Below the pieces are notes generated by a model, which did no database searches, was not told the DNA's origin, and saw nothing but the letters and a program-made list of their open reading frames with translations. Shown here in pieces: positions 1 to 9,000 of a stretch of DNA of 53,452 nucleotides. Each line of letters opens with the position of its first letter. Within the stretch, counting starts at the first letter, position 1. A program made the translations under genes and the position numbers. Source of the stretch: Saccharospirillaceae bacterium. Its GTDB lineage: Bacteria; Pseudomonadota; Gammaproteobacteria; Pseudomonadales; Natronospirillaceae. The DNA lies in assembly GCA_007116635.1 (NCBI GenBank), contig SKIB01000098.1:1-53452 (forward strand), given 5' to 3'.

Positions 1-7
1 CAACAGG

Positions 8-1858
8 TTGGAACTCGTAACCCTCAGTTCAATGCCAGAACATCAGCCTGAAAACTATAACCCTGCTCAGTTTGTCAATTATGACCTATACTGCAAGAAA
101 CAACTCGCTGGACCGGCCATGTTTGATGACCTAATTGAAGAGATCCGCAAGAATCCAAGGCACTATGCCTTGGAGCAGCTTGAACAACTGGATTTGGACT
201 CCGAGGTTGCCGCGCAAACCAATGAACAACTGGTGGCCTTACTATTTGCCTGCGCTGGCTTTGAACTGCACCCCTACTTTGAACGCATTGACCAAGAGCT
301 GCGCAAGCGGGATGACCTAGGTAGCCTTGGGCTCCAGTTTCATTATCATGTGGCCAAGGGCCTATACACCCGCAGCCTGAATCAAGTCAGCCAAGCCATC
401 CAAAACTTCAGCATGGCGCACAATGACGCCATTGCTCTTGGCAAGGACGCACATTTGGCGCGTTGCTATGTGTACCTTGCGACCTGCTTTGACCTCTTGG
501 CCGACAAACTGAACAAAGAAAGCTACCTACTCAAGGCCTTGAAACTGGTTCCTGAACTGGAAGACAAAGCCTTGGTGAGCAACATCTACATGGCCTATGG
601 CCATCTTAATAGCCGAGAGCAAAACAGCGACGAATATTTAAATGCTTTTCTAATGGCCAAGCAGTTTTATGACCAGATTGCCGACAAAGAAAAGCACCTC
701 AACTACAGCATTCTGTTACTTAACCTTGGGCGCTATTACGTGCTTAACAAAGAGTTCAACCAAGCTCAACCCTACATTGAAGAAGGCTTGCGCATTGTTC
801 AAGAGCAAAACTTCTACCCCTATGTACAGCGTTCACTTAAGAGCATCGCTGAGCTCTATGCTGGCCTGGATCAACTGGAAACCGCTAACCAGATGTTGTC
901 GATCTTTGTTGAACAGCAGCAGCAAGCACTGAGCGTGCGCGAACAACAAATCGCTCGCCAGCAAACCGGCAAGGTACTGGAAAGGCTAAAACAGATGCAA
1001 CTGCTGGTGCAGCGCAACCACCAGCTGCAACAAGAGCTGGAAAGCATGCAGCGGCTGATTGTAGAAAAAAAAAGCCTGAGCCATGATCAAAAACGCCTCA
1101 TAGCCATGCAACAGGCGGTGCGCAATCAAGAGTTTGTGCCCTTTTATCAGGCCAAACAGGCGCTAAAAGATGGCAGTGTCGCTGGCTTTGAGCTGCTGTG
1201 CCGCTGGCGGCAAGGCGACCAGTACCTCAGCCCTGCACGCTTTATTGAATACATCGAGAACCATGAGCTGGTGTTCGAGTTCAGCGAACAGCTGTTTCGC
1301 CAAGGCATTCAGGAGATCGCCAGCCTGATCCGCAATGGTCAGCCACAGTTAGGCTTGGCGCTGAATGTGTCACCCTTTCAACTTGCCAATCAAGAACTAG
1401 GTAAGCTGCTGAGCGCACTCTGCGTAGAGTATGGCATTGCCAGCTATCACATAGATATTGAAGTCATTGAACGTACCTTCCTTGAGCACGACCCTAAGGC
1501 CATCAAACAGCTGTTCGAACTCAAGCAGCTCGGCTTTGGCATCAGCCTTGACGATTTTGGTAGCGGCTATTCCTCCCTGGCCTGCTTGATCGAATTGCCG
1601 CTCGACAGCGTTAAGATTGACCGCAGTCTGGTACAGAACATCGAGCACAACGATCGTGCGCGGCAACTGTTCATTAACATCGTCAACATGCTGCATGATT
1701 TCAAGATGGATGCCATTGCCGAAGGAGTGGAAACCCAGGGCCAGCTCGAGCTGGCCAAGGCGCATCGTTGTCAACAAATTCAAGGCTTTTTGTGGCATAA
1801 GCCCTGCGATTTTCACAGCCTATGCCAATGGTTAGAGCAACGAAAGCCAGGCCACTAA
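8..1858 (+). CDS. TPR/coiled-coil EAL-domain protein (probable c-di-GMP phosphodiesterase)
   Basis: Probable cytoplasmic cyclic-di-GMP phosphodiesterase. Residues about 110-300 are helical and look like tetratricopeptide repeats. Residues about 300-370 are rich in Gln, Glu and Leu and look like a coiled coil. An EAL domain fills about 373-612. The EAL signature reads ELL (E395), and the other catalytic positions are present: LNVS, the Glu of EVIER, DDFGSGYSS (D515/D516), VKIDRS (K536), EGVET (E572) and QGF. I therefore infer an active enzyme. There is no signal peptide, membrane segment or GGDEF domain. The frame is open to the left edge of the window; the start given is a TTG, an ATG at 32 lacks a good ribosome site, and the true start may lie outside. 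The gene converges on nspC. Function is confident, input signal unknown. Confidence 0.85.
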   Translation: MELVTLSSMPEHQPENYNPAQFVNYDLYCKKQLAGPAMFDDLIEEIRKNPRHYALEQLEQLDLDSEVAAQTNEQLVALLFACAGFELHPYFERIDQELRKRDDLGSLGLQFHYHVAKGLYTRSLNQVSQAIQNFSMAHNDAIALGKDAHLARCYVYLATCFDLLADKLNKESYLLKALKLVPELEDKALVSNIYMAYGHLNSREQNSDEYLNAFLMAKQFYDQIADKEKHLNYSILLLNLGRYYVLNKEFNQAQPYIEEGLRIVQEQNFYPYVQRSLKSIAELYAGLDQLETANQMLSIFVEQQQQALSVREQQIARQQTGKVLERLKQMQLLVQRNHQLQQELESMQRLIVEKKSLSHDQKRLIAMQQAVRNQEFVPFYQAKQALKDGSVAGFELLCRWRQGDQYLSPARFIEYIENHELVFEFSEQLFRQGIQEIASLIRNGQPQLGLALNVSPFQLANQELGKLLSALCVEYGIASYHIDIEVIERTFLEHDPKAIKQLFELKQLGFGISLDDFGSGYSSLACLIELPLDSVKIDRSLVQNIEHNDRARQLFINIVNMLHDFKMDAIAEGVETQGQLELAKAHRCQQIQGFLWHKPCDFHSLCQWLEQRKPGH

Positions 1859-1901
1859 TCAGGCCACTGGATTGACTAGGGCCAGAGGCAAGGGCAAAGC
1901 T

Positions 1902-3050
1902 TTACGATAGACGCGCCTTAAAGTCTTGATAGTGGAACTCGCGCACCAGCTCAAAGCGGCCGTCTTGGCGAATGACACCAATGCTCGGGTGCTGCACACC
2001 GTTGAAGAAGGTGGTTTTGACCATGGTGTAGTGAATCATGTCTTCAAAGACAATGCGCTGACCGATCTCTAGCGGCGCATCAAAGCTGTAAACATCCATC
2101 ACGTCACCGGCCAAACAGGAATTGCCACCAAAGCGGTAATCCTGCGCCTTTTCACCCGGCTTGCCGGCATGGCGAATGGCCGGGCGATACGGCATTTCCA
2201 ACACGTCCGGCATGTGGGCGGTGGCAGAAATGTCCAGAATCACGATGCGATCTTGGTTGTCAACAATGTCCACAACTTCGGCTACCAGGGTGCCGGTTTG
2301 CCAAGCCACGGCACTGCCTGGCTCAAGAATGATGTGCAAATTGGGGTACTTAGCCTTGAAGGCTTTAAGTGTGGCAATCAGGTGCTCGACATCGTAACCG
2401 GCACGGGTCATCAAATGACCGCCGCCCAAATTCAGCCACTTCAACTTGGGCAAGTATTGGCCAAAGCGTGCATCAATGGCATTCAGGGTACGCTCAGCGG
2501 CGTAGGAGTCACACTCACAAAGGTTGTGCACATGAAAGCCTTCAATGCCCGATAAATCCTGACCTTGCAGCTCAAGGGCGCGCACGCCCAAACGTGAACC
2601 CGGCGCACTGGGGTCGTACATTTCGGTGTCGGCTTCGCGGTGTTCAGGATTGACACGAATGCCCATCGACACCCCAGCCTTGGCAACCTGCTCGGCGTAA
2701 CGACGCCACTGACCTAGGCTGTTAAAGGAGATGTGCTGGCACAGCTTAACCAACTCATCGATGTCGGCTGGCTTGTAGGAGGGCGAATAAGCATGCACTT
2801 CTTTGCCCATTTCCTCAGCCGCCAATCTGGCTTCCCATACCGAGCTGGCGGTGCAGCCCTTTAGGTATTGGCCAACCAAGGGGAAGGCCGACCACATGGA
2901 AAAGCCCTTGAGCGCCAAAATGATGTCGATACCGGCCTGCTGCTGCACGCGCTGCATCAGCTCAAGGTTGGCCTGTAATTTGGATTCTTCCAGCACATAG
3001 CAGGGCGAAGGAATCTCGGGGTTAAACATGGGGTCAAGACGGTCGGTCAT
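1902..3050 (-). CDS. nspC: Carboxynorspermidine/carboxyspermidine decarboxylase NspC
   Basis: PLP-dependent decarboxylase that converts carboxynorspermidine (or carboxyspermidine) to norspermidine (or spermidine), the last step of the aspartate-semialdehyde polyamine route. It has the alanine-racemase-type fold III signature: PLP lysine K48 in ALKGFSMW, the HVHNLCE stretch, glycine-rich LNLGGGH, EPGSAVAW, and the C-terminal active-site GGNSCLAGD. The 382 aa length is usual. The start at 3050 has an AGGAG ribosome site. It lies 63 bp downstream of the dehydrogenase gene that makes its substrate, but a terminator-like hairpin sits between them. Whether norspermidine or spermidine is the product cannot be read from sequence. 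Confidence 0.93.
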   Translation of the reverse strand: MTDRLDPMFNPEIPSPCYVLEESKLQANLELMQRVQQQAGIDIILALKGFSMWSAFPLVGQYLKGCTASSVWEARLAAEEMGKEVHAYSPSYKPADIDELVKLCQHISFNSLGQWRRYAEQVAKAGVSMGIRVNPEHREADTEMYDPSAPGSRLGVRALELQGQDLSGIEGFHVHNLCECDSYAAERTLNAIDARFGQYLPKLKWLNLGGGHLMTRAGYDVEHLIATLKAFKAKYPNLHIILEPGSAVAWQTGTLVAEVVDIVDNQDRIVILDISATAHMPDVLEMPYRPAIRHAGKPGEKAQDYRFGGNSCLAGDVMDVYSFDAPLEIGQRIVFEDMIHYTMVKTTFFNGVQHPSIGVIRQDGRFELVREFHYQDFKARLS

Positions 3051-3071
3051 GAGAATCTCCTACTAGGACGC

Positions 3072-3093
3072 AAAAAGGGAGCCAGCGGCTCCC
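3072..3093 (-). terminator. Intercistronic terminator/attenuator hairpin upstream of nspC
   Basis: On the minus strand GGGAGCC-GCT-GGCTCCC is followed directly by five T. It lies after the dehydrogenase stop and ends about 21 nt before the nspC start, so nspC transcription from the upstream promoter must read through it. Confidence 0.75.
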
Positions 3094-3113
3094 CCTGTAT
3101 GCAAACCCCAAGC

Positions 3114-4313
3114 TTATTTGGCAAAGGGGCTGTCGCACTCAATCAGGTGCCAAGGCAGGCCGTGCTGGTTGAGCAGTTCCATGAATGGGTCTGGATCAAA
3201 CTGCTCCATATTCCACACCCCGGCTTTTTTCCAAGTGCCGTTCAACATTAGCGCAGCGCCGATCATGGCCGGTACGCCAGTGGTGTAAGACACCGCCTGA
3301 GCGCCCACTTCGGCGTTACAAACGGCGTGGTCGCAGTTGTTGTAGATGAAGATGGTTTTTTCTTTGCCATCCTTGATACCGGTGATGTAGGTGCCAATGC
3401 AGGTTTGGCCGGTGTAGCCCTCGGCCAAAGAACCTGGGTTGGGCAGCACGGCTTTAAGGAATTCCAGGGGTACGATCTTCTGGCCTTGGAACTCCACCGG
3501 CTCAATGCTGGTCATACCCACGCTTTCCAATACCCTCAGGTGGGTCAGGTAAGCCTCGCCAAAGGTCATCCAGAAACGGGCACGCTTCAGGGTTGGGAAA
3601 TGCTTGACCAAGGACTCCAGCTCTTCGTGGAACAGCAGGTAAGAGGCACGCACACCAATGTTTTGGTAATCAATGTCTTGACGCACGGAAATAGGGTCGG
3701 TTTCTTTCCACTCGCCATTTTCCCAGTAACGACCGCGCTGCGTGATCTCACGAATGTTGATCTCAGGGTTGAAGTTGGTGGCGAAGGCTTGACCGTGGTC
3801 GCCACCGTTGCAATCGACGATGTCGAGGTAATGAATCTCGTCAAAGTGATGCTTGGCGGCATAGGCGGTGTAAACATTGGTCACACCTGGGTCAAAACCG
3901 CTGCCCAACAAGGCCATGATGCCCTTTTCTTGGAAGCGCTCGTGATAAGCCCACTGCCAAGAATATTCAAACTTGGCAACGTCCTTGGGTTCGTAGTTGG
4001 CGGTGTCGAGATAATCAACGCCGGTTTCAAGACAGGCATCCATGATCGGCAGATCTTGGTAAGGCAGCGCAAGGTTGATCACCAATTTGGGCTCCACCTT
4101 GCGGATCAAATCAGCTACCTGCTTGGCATCGTCAGCATCCACGGCAAATACGCCCTTGATGCGATCAAGGCCACATTCCTGCTGCAGAGCCTCACATTTC
4201 GACAAAGTACGGCTGGCCAAGTAAATTTCAGCAAAAAACTCAGGCAAACGAGCGCATTTTTTGACAGTCACTGTACTGACACCACCGGCGCCAATGATCA
4301 AAACGCGAGACAT
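3114..4313 (-). CDS. Carboxynorspermidine/carboxyspermidine dehydrogenase (saccharopine dehydrogenase family)
   Basis: NADPH-dependent enzyme that condenses aspartate semialdehyde with a diamine (diaminopropane or putrescine) to give carboxynorspermidine or carboxyspermidine, the substrate of NspC. The N-terminus MSRVLIIGAGGVS is a Rossmann nucleotide-binding motif. Further family landmarks are NLALPYQDL, the DTANYEP stretch, GFDPGVTNV and DCNGGDHG. An upstream extension of 42 residues is open in this frame, but the Rossmann motif and a GAGGA ribosome site place the start at 4313, giving 399 aa, the usual family size. It is first in a two-gene unit with nspC. An operator-like palindrome lies about 90 bp upstream. 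Confidence 0.9.
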   Translation of the reverse strand: MSRVLIIGAGGVSTVTVKKCARLPEFFAEIYLASRTLSKCEALQQECGLDRIKGVFAVDADDAKQVADLIRKVEPKLVINLALPYQDLPIMDACLETGVDYLDTANYEPKDVAKFEYSWQWAYHERFQEKGIMALLGSGFDPGVTNVYTAYAAKHHFDEIHYLDIVDCNGGDHGQAFATNFNPEINIREITQRGRYWENGEWKETDPISVRQDIDYQNIGVRASYLLFHEELESLVKHFPTLKRARFWMTFGEAYLTHLRVLESVGMTSIEPVEFQGQKIVPLEFLKAVLPNPGSLAEGYTGQTCIGTYITGIKDGKEKTIFIYNNCDHAVCNAEVGAQAVSYTTGVPAMIGAALMLNGTWKKAGVWNMEQFDPDPFMELLNQHGLPWHLIECDSPFAK

Positions 4314-4397
4314 AAGGCATATCCTCTTTAGGGTCAAGCTGGCTGAACCCGAGCCGTAACTCTGGGAACCAAGGTAAAAAACAAGGGCAGAATAAAC

Positions 4398-4430
4398 TAT
4401 GGTCATAATTGATGACCATACCGTGACCAA
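4398..4430 (-). promoter_or_regulatory. Candidate promoter with overlapping palindromic operator for the polyamine genes
   Basis: TATGGTCAT-AATTG-ATGACCATA (4398-4420) is a perfect 9-bp inverted repeat with a 5-bp spacer. A further TGGTCA copy lies at 4424-4429 read on the minus strand. It overlaps a plausible sigma-70 site, -35 TTGGTC (4425-4430), 17-bp spacer, -10 TATGAC (4402-4407). I infer an operator; the regulator is unknown. Confidence 0.5.
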
Positions 4431-4540
4431 TCTTGCCATCGACTTAGTTTATTCAGGCGTTGCTTTTTTGCCTACTTTAAAAAAGGCGCATGCTAGCATT
4501 ATTTATCATTAACGCAAGCATGATTGGCCAATTATCATAC

Positions 4541-6169
4541 TCACCACCATTCATGGTTGGCAGCACGGGTTTGTTCAATGCTGCGGGCAAACAACAGCTG
4601 CGCTTCTGCCTGGCTGATAAAGGGCAGGGTCAACCAACCGGCCGCACTCTGCAGGTACAGACTGCCTAAGCCTCTGCGTAACTGCAGCCAATTGGCACTC
4701 CAGCTTTGTGCCTGAATGCTTGACCAAGGCACCAGCTGATACTGCCAACCCAGCATACCGCTGCGCAAGTACAAGAAATGCTCATCCACACAGTAGCCTG
4801 TACGCCGCCAACGAAGCCAAATCATCATTAAACAAAGCAAATAGCCAGCTCCCAGTAAGGCAGCCCAAACCGGACTGTCCTGCCAAAACAACCAGGCAAC
4901 GGCAGGCAACAACATTAAGGAGCAGAGCACCAGGGGAAGGATCATCATTCGTTTGCTGACCGCCATCCATTGCTGCGGCCAAAGATGCTGAGCATAAATG
5001 CGCTGCACCACTTCCTGGGCTTGTGGCCAAGTAAGGGCCGGCACCTGTAACTGCTTGTCGCCATAGCCGACACTGATTTGCCGCAACTGAAGATCGACAC
5101 GACCAAACCACTGCTGCAGCAGGCCTTGCTTTAAGGAAGCATAGATCAATCTGGCCTGAGGCAAACTGGTTTGCTGGCGACTGATGCTGCCGTAAGACAG
5201 CCAGTAGTCTTGGCCCTGCAAGCCAAAGCGCAGATCATACCAGCGTAACAAAGCATAGAGGGCCGACAAGCCGGACATCAGCAGCACCAGCAACACAATG
5301 GGCAGGGCAAAAAACAGCAGGGTCAACCAAAAACCAAACTGCTCAACCGTAATGGCCAACTGGTCGTAGGTCAGTTCCTCCAATTCTCCCAATTCCTTTA
5401 ACCCAGACAACTTGCCATTGGTCAGTTCTTCCAAGTCCATCACCGCGTCCAACTGATCAATGAACCAGGTTTCAACCAAAGGCCAAAAAACTAATACCGA
5501 GAGCAACAACAGCCAGGCGCGCTGCTTTAGCAAACCATGCAGCAACAGGGCTGAGGGCGACAAGCAAAGCCATGGACTGGCTGCTGTGTCTTGCTCAGAC
5601 AAGGAATGTTCTTGCCCTTCTGCAACCTGCGGACTTTGCTGATTTTGTTGCCTTTGCTTATGGCGCAACACCTGCTGCCTGAGTTGCTGCGCTCGCTCCA
5701 AGGGCAAGGCCAGAATACCCACTTCCTGCTCATCACTACCGGCGGTATCCAGACCCACATGGTATTGTTGGCTTAAACGAAAATACCAGGGTTGTTTGAG
5801 CACCACATTTTGAATGCGGTCAAAGGGCAAATCCAATTGCACCCGCTTGAACAAACCATAATGCAGCTCCACCCTGTCTGATTGCAGGCGAAAGCGATAG
5901 CGGCGAAACTGCAACCAGACCACCGTCATAACCAGCAGTAGCAGGACAGCCACTGCCGATAATAGAACCCAGAGATACTCAAGCCATAGATCACGCAATA
6001 TAAAGACTGGAACCAACAGCCAGTATTGCTGCGCTAGAAGTTTCAAGGACTGCAGCACAATGGGCAACAAGCCCCAATAAGACAGACTTTGCCAGGGCTG
6101 CTCAGGCGAACTCAGGGTGCTGTCATTTATGCCGCTAGGATTCATGTTGTTGGTACTCATGCTGCTCAC
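4541..6169 (-). CDS. PH-domain membrane protein, YdbT-like
   Basis: Large integral membrane protein of the bacterial PH-like (bPH2) YdbT family, function unknown. The 542 aa contain hydrophobic helix pairs at about 28-85, 215-235, 280-320 and 400-445, each followed by PH-like beta-rich segments such as [32 protein letters not shown] and [17 protein letters not shown]. Arg- and Trp-rich motifs such as PFDRIQNVV and [10 protein letters not shown] are typical. The start overlaps the end of the upstream YdbS-like gene by about 35 bp, so the two are translationally linked. ATGs at 6160 and 6145 are alternative starts. Confidence 0.75.
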   Translation of the reverse strand: MSSMSTNNMNPSGINDSTLSSPEQPWQSLSYWGLLPIVLQSLKLLAQQYWLLVPVFILRDLWLEYLWVLLSAVAVLLLLVMTVVWLQFRRYRFRLQSDRVELHYGLFKRVQLDLPFDRIQNVVLKQPWYFRLSQQYHVGLDTAGSDEQEVGILALPLERAQQLRQQVLRHKQRQQNQQSPQVAEGQEHSLSEQDTAASPWLCLSPSALLLHGLLKQRAWLLLLSVLVFWPLVETWFIDQLDAVMDLEELTNGKLSGLKELGELEELTYDQLAITVEQFGFWLTLLFFALPIVLLVLLMSGLSALYALLRWYDLRFGLQGQDYWLSYGSISRQQTSLPQARLIYASLKQGLLQQWFGRVDLQLRQISVGYGDKQLQVPALTWPQAQEVVQRIYAQHLWPQQWMAVSKRMMILPLVLCSLMLLPAVAWLFWQDSPVWAALLGAGYLLCLMMIWLRWRRTGYCVDEHFLYLRSGMLGWQYQLVPWSSIQAQSWSANWLQLRRGLGSLYLQSAAGWLTLPFISQAEAQLLFARSIEQTRAANHEWW

Positions 6170-6701
6170 GCTTGTAATTCAGCACCAATTGTCGGTATTG
6201 CTCGGCAAGTGCCAAGGGCAAGCCGGGTAAGGTAAGGCTGGCAGCAGGCGAGCCTGCGCTGTACAGCCCTAGGCTGGCCAAACCAAAGTATTTGGCGATG
6301 GGTCCTTGTTCCAAACTGACATGCTGCACTGGTTTTAGGGGCTGACAGATTTGGCTCTGCCACAGCCAACCATGCAACCAATAGAATTCGTGCTCGCACA
6401 GGGCATAACGCATACGACGATCACGATAAAAGGCATAGGGTAAATACAGGGTCCACAGCAGGGCCAAAGCCAGCAGCGACCAAAAAAGCCAGCTTGGCAG
6501 TTCAAAGGGCAACCAAGGACTCAGTGCCAAAAAGAGCAAAAGAAACAGTAGCCAGATCAGACGCAGCCCAGTATTGATACGCGCATAATAGGGGCTGACT
6601 TTGAGCCAATAGGTGGCATCGATCTCGGGCAAATAACTGACGGTTTGGGAGGCAACTGGCAACACAATGAATCCCTCATGTTCGCTAATGATATTGGGCA
6701 T
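6135..6701 (-). CDS. PH-domain membrane protein, YdbS-like
   Basis: Small partner of the YdbT-like protein. After an N-terminal segment ([17 protein letters not shown]) come two closely spaced hydrophobic helices (about 44-85) and a bPH2 beta-rich domain ([32 protein letters not shown]). The frame is open 37 residues further upstream, to 6812. The ATG at 6701 gives 188 aa, close to the family's about 160-190, but has no clear ribosome site. It is divergent from the VC0807-family gene. The family's role is unknown; membrane or envelope stress functions have been suggested for YdbS/YdbT. Confidence 0.7.
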   Translation of the reverse strand: MPNIISEHEGFIVLPVASQTVSYLPEIDATYWLKVSPYYARINTGLRLIWLLFLLLFLALSPWLPFELPSWLFWSLLALALLWTLYLPYAFYRDRRMRYALCEHEFYWLHGWLWQSQICQPLKPVQHVSLEQGPIAKYFGLASLGLYSAGSPAASLTLPGLPLALAEQYRQLVLNYKREQHEYQQHES

Positions 6702-6800
6702 TCTGCCGCTAGCAGGGCCGAGATACAATCCTTTAATAGAGTTTGGCAAATAGATCGGGTTAGAATGACCATACAAGCCCCTTACAAAGCCAATGAATCC

Positions 6801-7505
6801 ATGAGCGAACAAAGCATCAAGCCAGCCAAACAGCCCAGTTTACTGGTTAACCTGTTACTGAACATCATCATTCCCACTGTCATTCTCACACGCTTTAGCG
6901 GCCCTGAGCATCTTGGCCCTACCTGGAGCATCGTCATCGCCCTAGCCTTTCCCATCGCTTTTGGCCTTTACGACCTGCGCCAAAGTGGCAAGGTGAATTT
7001 CATTTCCATCCTAGGGGTGGTGAGCGTGCTGCTGACTGGCGGCATCAGCCTGCTGCAGCTGGACCCCAAATACCTGGCCATTAAAGAGGCGGCCATTCCA
7101 GCCATCATCGGCCTGGCCGTGCTGATCAGCCAGTTCACGCCCTTCCCTCTGGTGCGTAAGCTAATGTACAACGAGCAGATCCTTGACCTAGGCAAGGTGG
7201 AACAGGCACTACAAGAAAAGGGCACCAGCGAGCAGCTTAATCGCACCCTCAACATTGTAGGTTATCTGGTAGCCGCGTCCTTCTTACTATCGGCAGTTTT
7301 GAATTACTTCTTAGCACGCTGGGTGGTGGTCAGCCCTGCGGGCACCAGCGAGTTTGCAGCTGAGCTTGGACGCCTTACAGCCCTAAGCTACCCTGTGATT
7401 GTGGTGCCTAGCATGATTGTTCTCTTTGCCGGCCTTTGGTATCTGTTCAGCAGCCTAAAGAAGTTAACCGGTTTGGATTTGGAACAAATGCTGCGCCAGC
7501 AGTAA
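6801..7505 (+). CDS. VC0807-family integral membrane protein
   Basis: Predicted inner-membrane protein of 234 aa with about six hydrophobic helices: [81 protein letters not shown] and [17 protein letters not shown]. Motifs such as [20 protein letters not shown] and [16 protein letters not shown] match the VC0807 family, whose function is unknown. ATG 6801 is chosen because it precedes the usual short polar N-terminus; ATG 6765 is an alternative. The upstream part of the frame overlaps the divergent YdbS-like gene and is unlikely to be translated. Confidence 0.75.
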   Translation: MSEQSIKPAKQPSLLVNLLLNIIIPTVILTRFSGPEHLGPTWSIVIALAFPIAFGLYDLRQSGKVNFISILGVVSVLLTGGISLLQLDPKYLAIKEAAIPAIIGLAVLISQFTPFPLVRKLMYNEQILDLGKVEQALQEKGTSEQLNRTLNIVGYLVAASFLLSAVLNYFLARWVVVSPAGTSEFAAELGRLTALSYPVIVVPSMIVLFAGLWYLFSSLKKLTGLDLEQMLRQQ

Positions 7506-7515
7506 AGCAGCCAAG

Positions 7516-7550
7516 CAGTGCCTGAGGCAAGGTTTGACCTTTTGGCACTG
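7516..7550 (+). other. Nested stem-loop downstream of the VC0807-family gene
   Basis: CAGTGCC (7516-7522) pairs with GGCACTG (7544-7550), and inside it AAGGT-TTG-ACCTT forms a second stem. It begins 11 bp after the stop codon. It lacks a T tract, so it is not a canonical intrinsic terminator; it could protect the 3' end or be a REP-like palindrome. The rest of the 277-bp gap to 7783 holds only an AT-rich stretch before the next gene. Confidence 0.4.
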
Positions 7551-7782
7551 TGAGCCAGCCAGCATAAAGCGTTTGAAGTCCCCACCGTCAACTTCGAACA
7601 TTATTCAATGTTTAAAATTTTTAATAACAGAACTGCTGAGGAGTTCAAACTTTAGTCGGACCTGGGCACTGGCTTTTTTTTCACCAGCTTCTAAGCTATA
7701 GACTGCACCCAAGCAATAAACGATTTGCAGTTTAACCATGACCTACTTTTTTATAACTAATTGCCATTAACACGGAGGTTCT

Positions 7783-8211
7783 ATGCCAATTATTGCCCAT
7801 CAAGCACAGCCAGTCTCTTGGCCTGGCCAAGAGTTTGTCATTCGTATTCAGGCAACCAATTCGGAGCTGAGACTAGCGGATGAAGCCGTAGCCGAAATTA
7901 TCGAAGATCAGCTTGCCTTCCTAGAGTCCTTGCAATTGATTAAGCTCAAGGCTTGGATCATTGCCAACCGCGCAGTCTATTGCTATCTAAGCCTTGAACA
8001 GGCCGAACTGCCGCAAGCCATTTCCTTGTTCAAAAGCCGCAGCACCAGACTTCTCAATTATGATTTGGGCATCAGTGGTACTATCTGGGAAAAGAACTAC
8101 AGCTTTGACAATGCCAGCAGCCTTGAGCAATCGCACTTCCAACAATGGGTACAGAAGCAGGAGCCAAACGAACAAGTCAGTTGGCTCAGGCAGCAATTCC
8201 TAGTTCATTAA
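7783..8211 (+). CDS. Degenerate REP-associated (Y1) transposase-like protein
   Basis: Hypothetical protein of 142 aa with a strong GGAGGT ribosome site. Its layout follows Y1/REP-associated tyrosine transposases: an N-terminal beta strand (FVIRIQAT), a helix, then AWIIANRAVYCYLSL where the family has A-[WY]-V-x-[ML]-P-N-H-x-H-x-L, then a helix FKSRSTRLLNY, then GISGTIWEKNYSFD where the family has G-x-x-W-x-[KR]-x-Y-x-x. The HUH histidines are absent (N62-R63-A64-V65-Y66), so transposase activity is not expected. I infer a domesticated or decaying relative; alternatively it is an unrelated small protein with a similar fold. Its stop codon overlaps that of the convergent rsmE. Confidence 0.6.
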   Translation: MPIIAHQAQPVSWPGQEFVIRIQATNSELRLADEAVAEIIEDQLAFLESLQLIKLKAWIIANRAVYCYLSLEQAELPQAISLFKSRSTRLLNYDLGISGTIWEKNYSFDNASSLEQSHFQQWVQKQEPNEQVSWLRQQFLVH

Positions 8212-8945
8212 AAGTCACCCCATAGGCTTTGAGCCAAGCTCAGAGCCACAATGGGAGCTGTTTCGGTACGCAAAACTCTGGGGCCAATCAATGTTGAGTG
8301 GAACTGATACTGGCAAGCCAGATCGATCTCAGCATCACTGAAGCCACCCTCTGGCCCCACCATCAAACACAAGCGTTCAGGGCGTTGATGGCTAGCCAGG
8401 GGCTGAGCTGCACGAGGATGCAGCACTAGGCGTAATTCCCCCACAGCCAAGATGGGCAAATCCCGTAACCACTGCTCTAGGGTCAGGGGTGTCAATACCT
8501 CAACCCGTCGCACCCTACCGCTTTGCTCGCAGGCAGAATCGGCAATTTGCTGCCAATGATGCTGCTTTTTTGCTTGCCGATCGGGCGTCAAACGCAGCTC
8601 AGATCGCTCAGTGGCCAGAGGTTGAATGCTGCTAACACCAAGCTCAACAGCCTTTTGTACCGCGATGTCAACCCTGTCGCCCTTGGAGATTGCCAAGGCC
8701 AGTTGCGTCCACAGGGGTGATTCCACCTGCGGCCACTGTTGGTCAAGCAGCCTAACCCTAGCCAATTTGCGTTCGCTGGATAGCAATTCAGCTAAGCATT
8801 GCATACCAGAGCCATCAAACAGTATTAACTGGGTCCCTGGCTTGGCCCTCAGCACCCGTAACAGATGGTGACTGGTTGCCTCAGACAGTAACAGCTCTTG
8901 TTGATCTGCCATGGGCTGATCATGAAAAAAACGGCTCAAACGCAC
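8208..8945 (-). CDS. rsmE: 16S rRNA (uracil-1498-N3)-methyltransferase RsmE
   Basis: SAM-dependent SPOUT methyltransferase that methylates N3 of U1498 in 16S rRNA on the assembled 30S subunit. The N-terminal PUA-like domain (about 1-75, MRLSRFF, HHLLRVLRAKPG) precedes the knotted domain with family motifs SKGDRVDIAVQKAVELGV, CEQSGR, VGPEGGFSDAEI and LGPR-type IGPRVLRTETA. Length 245 aa is normal. The start is GTG at 8945 with a weak ribosome site. Its 3' end overlaps the convergent gene by four bases. It lies 55 bp downstream of the SppA-like gene on the same strand and may be co-transcribed. Confidence 0.95.
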   Translation of the reverse strand: MRLSRFFHDQPMADQQELLLSEATSHHLLRVLRAKPGTQLILFDGSGMQCLAELLSSERKLARVRLLDQQWPQVESPLWTQLALAISKGDRVDIAVQKAVELGVSSIQPLATERSELRLTPDRQAKKQHHWQQIADSACEQSGRVRRVEVLTPLTLEQWLRDLPILAVGELRLVLHPRAAQPLASHQRPERLCLMVGPEGGFSDAEIDLACQYQFHSTLIGPRVLRTETAPIVALSLAQSLWGDF

Positions 8946-9000
8946 TACTCACCCCATCACACTCAAAAAATTTGTTACCAGCAAGCCAGGCATTGGCCAA

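Noticed and set aside
1397-1816. Antisense open frame within the EAL domain
   Set aside because: Covers the catalytic EAL motifs on the other strand; shadow frame.
3327-4331. Open frame of 334 codons antisense to the carboxynorspermidine dehydrogenase gene
   Set aside because: Composition mirrors the codon pattern of the real gene, there is no ribosome site or recognisable domain, and the opposite strand encodes a clear enzyme.
7667-7690. T run (TTTTTTTT) flanked by CTGG and CCAG before the transposase-like gene
   Set aside because: The T tract is in the loop and not after a stem, so it is not a terminator.
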